From positions 1 through 13,436 of the forward strand of contig JAEEYN010000043.1 in the NCBI GenBank assembly GCA_016288175.1: a DNA stretch of 13,436 nt. Direction: 5' to 3'. The first letter of the stretch is position 1. Each line of letters begins with the position of its first letter. Made by a program: the position numbers and the translations under genes. Below, in pieces: positions 12,785 to 13,436 of this stretch. This DNA is from Bacillota bacterium. Its GTDB lineage: Bacteria; Bacillota; Clostridia; Christensenellales; CAG-138. The notes under the pieces are model-generated. The model worked only from the letters and a program-made list of their open reading frames with translations. It did not search any database and was not told the DNA's origin.

Positions 12785-13436
12785 TTATACGACCGAAGGC
12801 TCGGTGAAGAGATTGCCCTCGGCAAAGCGGGTGAGCTTGAGCCTCGACGCGTCGATGGTGGGCTCCATGCCGAGGATCATCTCGGACATGACTGTGCCGG
12901 TGACGGGGCCGAACATGAAGCCGTGACCGCTGAAACCGCAGGCCACATAGAAGCCTTCGACTTCCTCCACCTTGTCGTAGATGGGCTGGCGGTCCGGGGA
13001 CATATTGTAGAGGCCCGCCCACTGGCGGATCACGCGGAGCTTGCCGATCGCGGGCAGCACGTTATCGATCGTCTTTGCCATTTCCTCGAGGAAGTGCCAG
13101 GAGGAGGTCCTGCGAAGGTCCTTCGGCTCCGAGGAATCGCTGCGGCCCATGATGAATGAGCCGTGCGGCGTCTGCTGAACGTACAGATTGAGGTTGAAGG
13201 CCATGACCATGGGATACTGCATCGGCTCGACGGGCTCGGTGACGAGGATCTGGTGGCGCTCGGAATAAAGCGGCAGGTCCACGCCGACCATCTTTGCGAT
13301 GCCCTGGGACCACGCGTTGGCGGCGTTGACGACGATCGGGGTCTCGATATAGCCCTTGTTGGTCTCGACGCCGACTATCCTGCCCTTTTCGACCTTGATG
13401 CCTGTGACTTCGGTATAGGTGTTGAACTCGACGCCG
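12785..13436 (-). CDS. FAD-dependent oxidoreductase, D-amino-acid/sarcosine oxidase family, C-terminal part (cut by window edge)
   Basis: About 216 C-terminal residues are in the window; the gene enters from the right edge, so the N-terminal FAD-binding GxGxxG is not seen. The frame is continuous from 13436 to the stop at 12787-12785. Recognisable DAO-family elements are VVNAANAWSQGIAKM, the RHQILVTEP strand, WAGLYNMSPDRQPI in the substrate domain, and the C-terminal FAD-contact motif ACGFSGHGFMFGPVTG. This is typical of sarcosine oxidase beta subunits, glycine oxidase and HcnC-like proteins, which oxidise secondary or primary amino acids. The exact substrate cannot be told from this part. 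It converges on mgtA and shares its terminator. Confidence 0.85.
   Translation of the reverse strand, partial: GVEFNTYTEVTGIKVEKGRIVGVETNKGYIETPIVVNAANAWSQGIAKMVGVDLPLYSERHQILVTEPVEPMQYPMVMAFNLNLYVQQTPHGSFIMGRSDSSEPKDLRRTSSWHFLEEMAKTIDNVLPAIGKLRVIRQWAGLYNMSPDRQPIYDKVEEVEGFYVACGFSGHGFMFGPVTGTVMSEMILGMEPTIDASRLKLTRFAEGNLFTEPSVV

Overview
The window looks like a chromosomal segment from a GC-rich member of the Bacillota (Clostridia type, probably gut-associated). The evidence is lipoproteins with short signal peptides and lipobox cysteines, strong GGAGG ribosome binding sites, sigma-A-type promoters, compact intrinsic terminators, and a surface helical repeat typical of Firmicutes exported proteins. 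The genus cannot be set from the sequence alone. Both window ends cut through genes (cbiA on the left, an FAD oxidoreductase on the right).

Positions 1-6352 form a vitamin B12/corrinoid locus built around two back-to-back cobalamin riboswitches (2461-2645 on the minus strand, about 2806-2984 on the plus strand). Each has its own promoter and a predicted intrinsic terminator downstream. The leftward operon encodes a BtuC/FecCD permease, a BtuD/FecE-type ATPase with an unusual C-terminal extension, and the start of CbiA (cobyrinate a,c-diamide synthase), joined by short overlaps. The rightward operon encodes a CbiK-family cobaltochelatase made as a surface lipoprotein, a lipoprotein with two similar beta-rich modules, and a BtuF-like substrate-binding lipoprotein. 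Together they supply one complete ABC importer plus two extra surface proteins, all predicted to be shut off when cobalamin is plentiful.

Positions 6353-7478 hold a terminator, a short regulatory region and a YczE-like membrane protein whose promoter lies so close to its ATG that the mRNA may be leaderless. Positions 7629-9716 (minus) encode a fusion of two unrelated ADP-ribose-removing enzymes: a bacterial-type PARG macrodomain and an ADP-ribosylglycohydrolase. Divergent from it, 10075-12693 (plus) encodes an MgtA-type magnesium P-type ATPase. From 12785 to the right edge (minus) lies the C-terminal part of a D-amino-acid/sarcosine-oxidase-like FAD enzyme. These last three genes look like ordinary neighbours of the B12 locus rather than parts of it.

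The most interesting items are the surface-anchored CbiK with its partner lipoprotein, the mirrored riboswitch pair, and the PARG-ARH fusion. I saw no tRNA, rRNA, CRISPR array, insertion sequence or phage gene.
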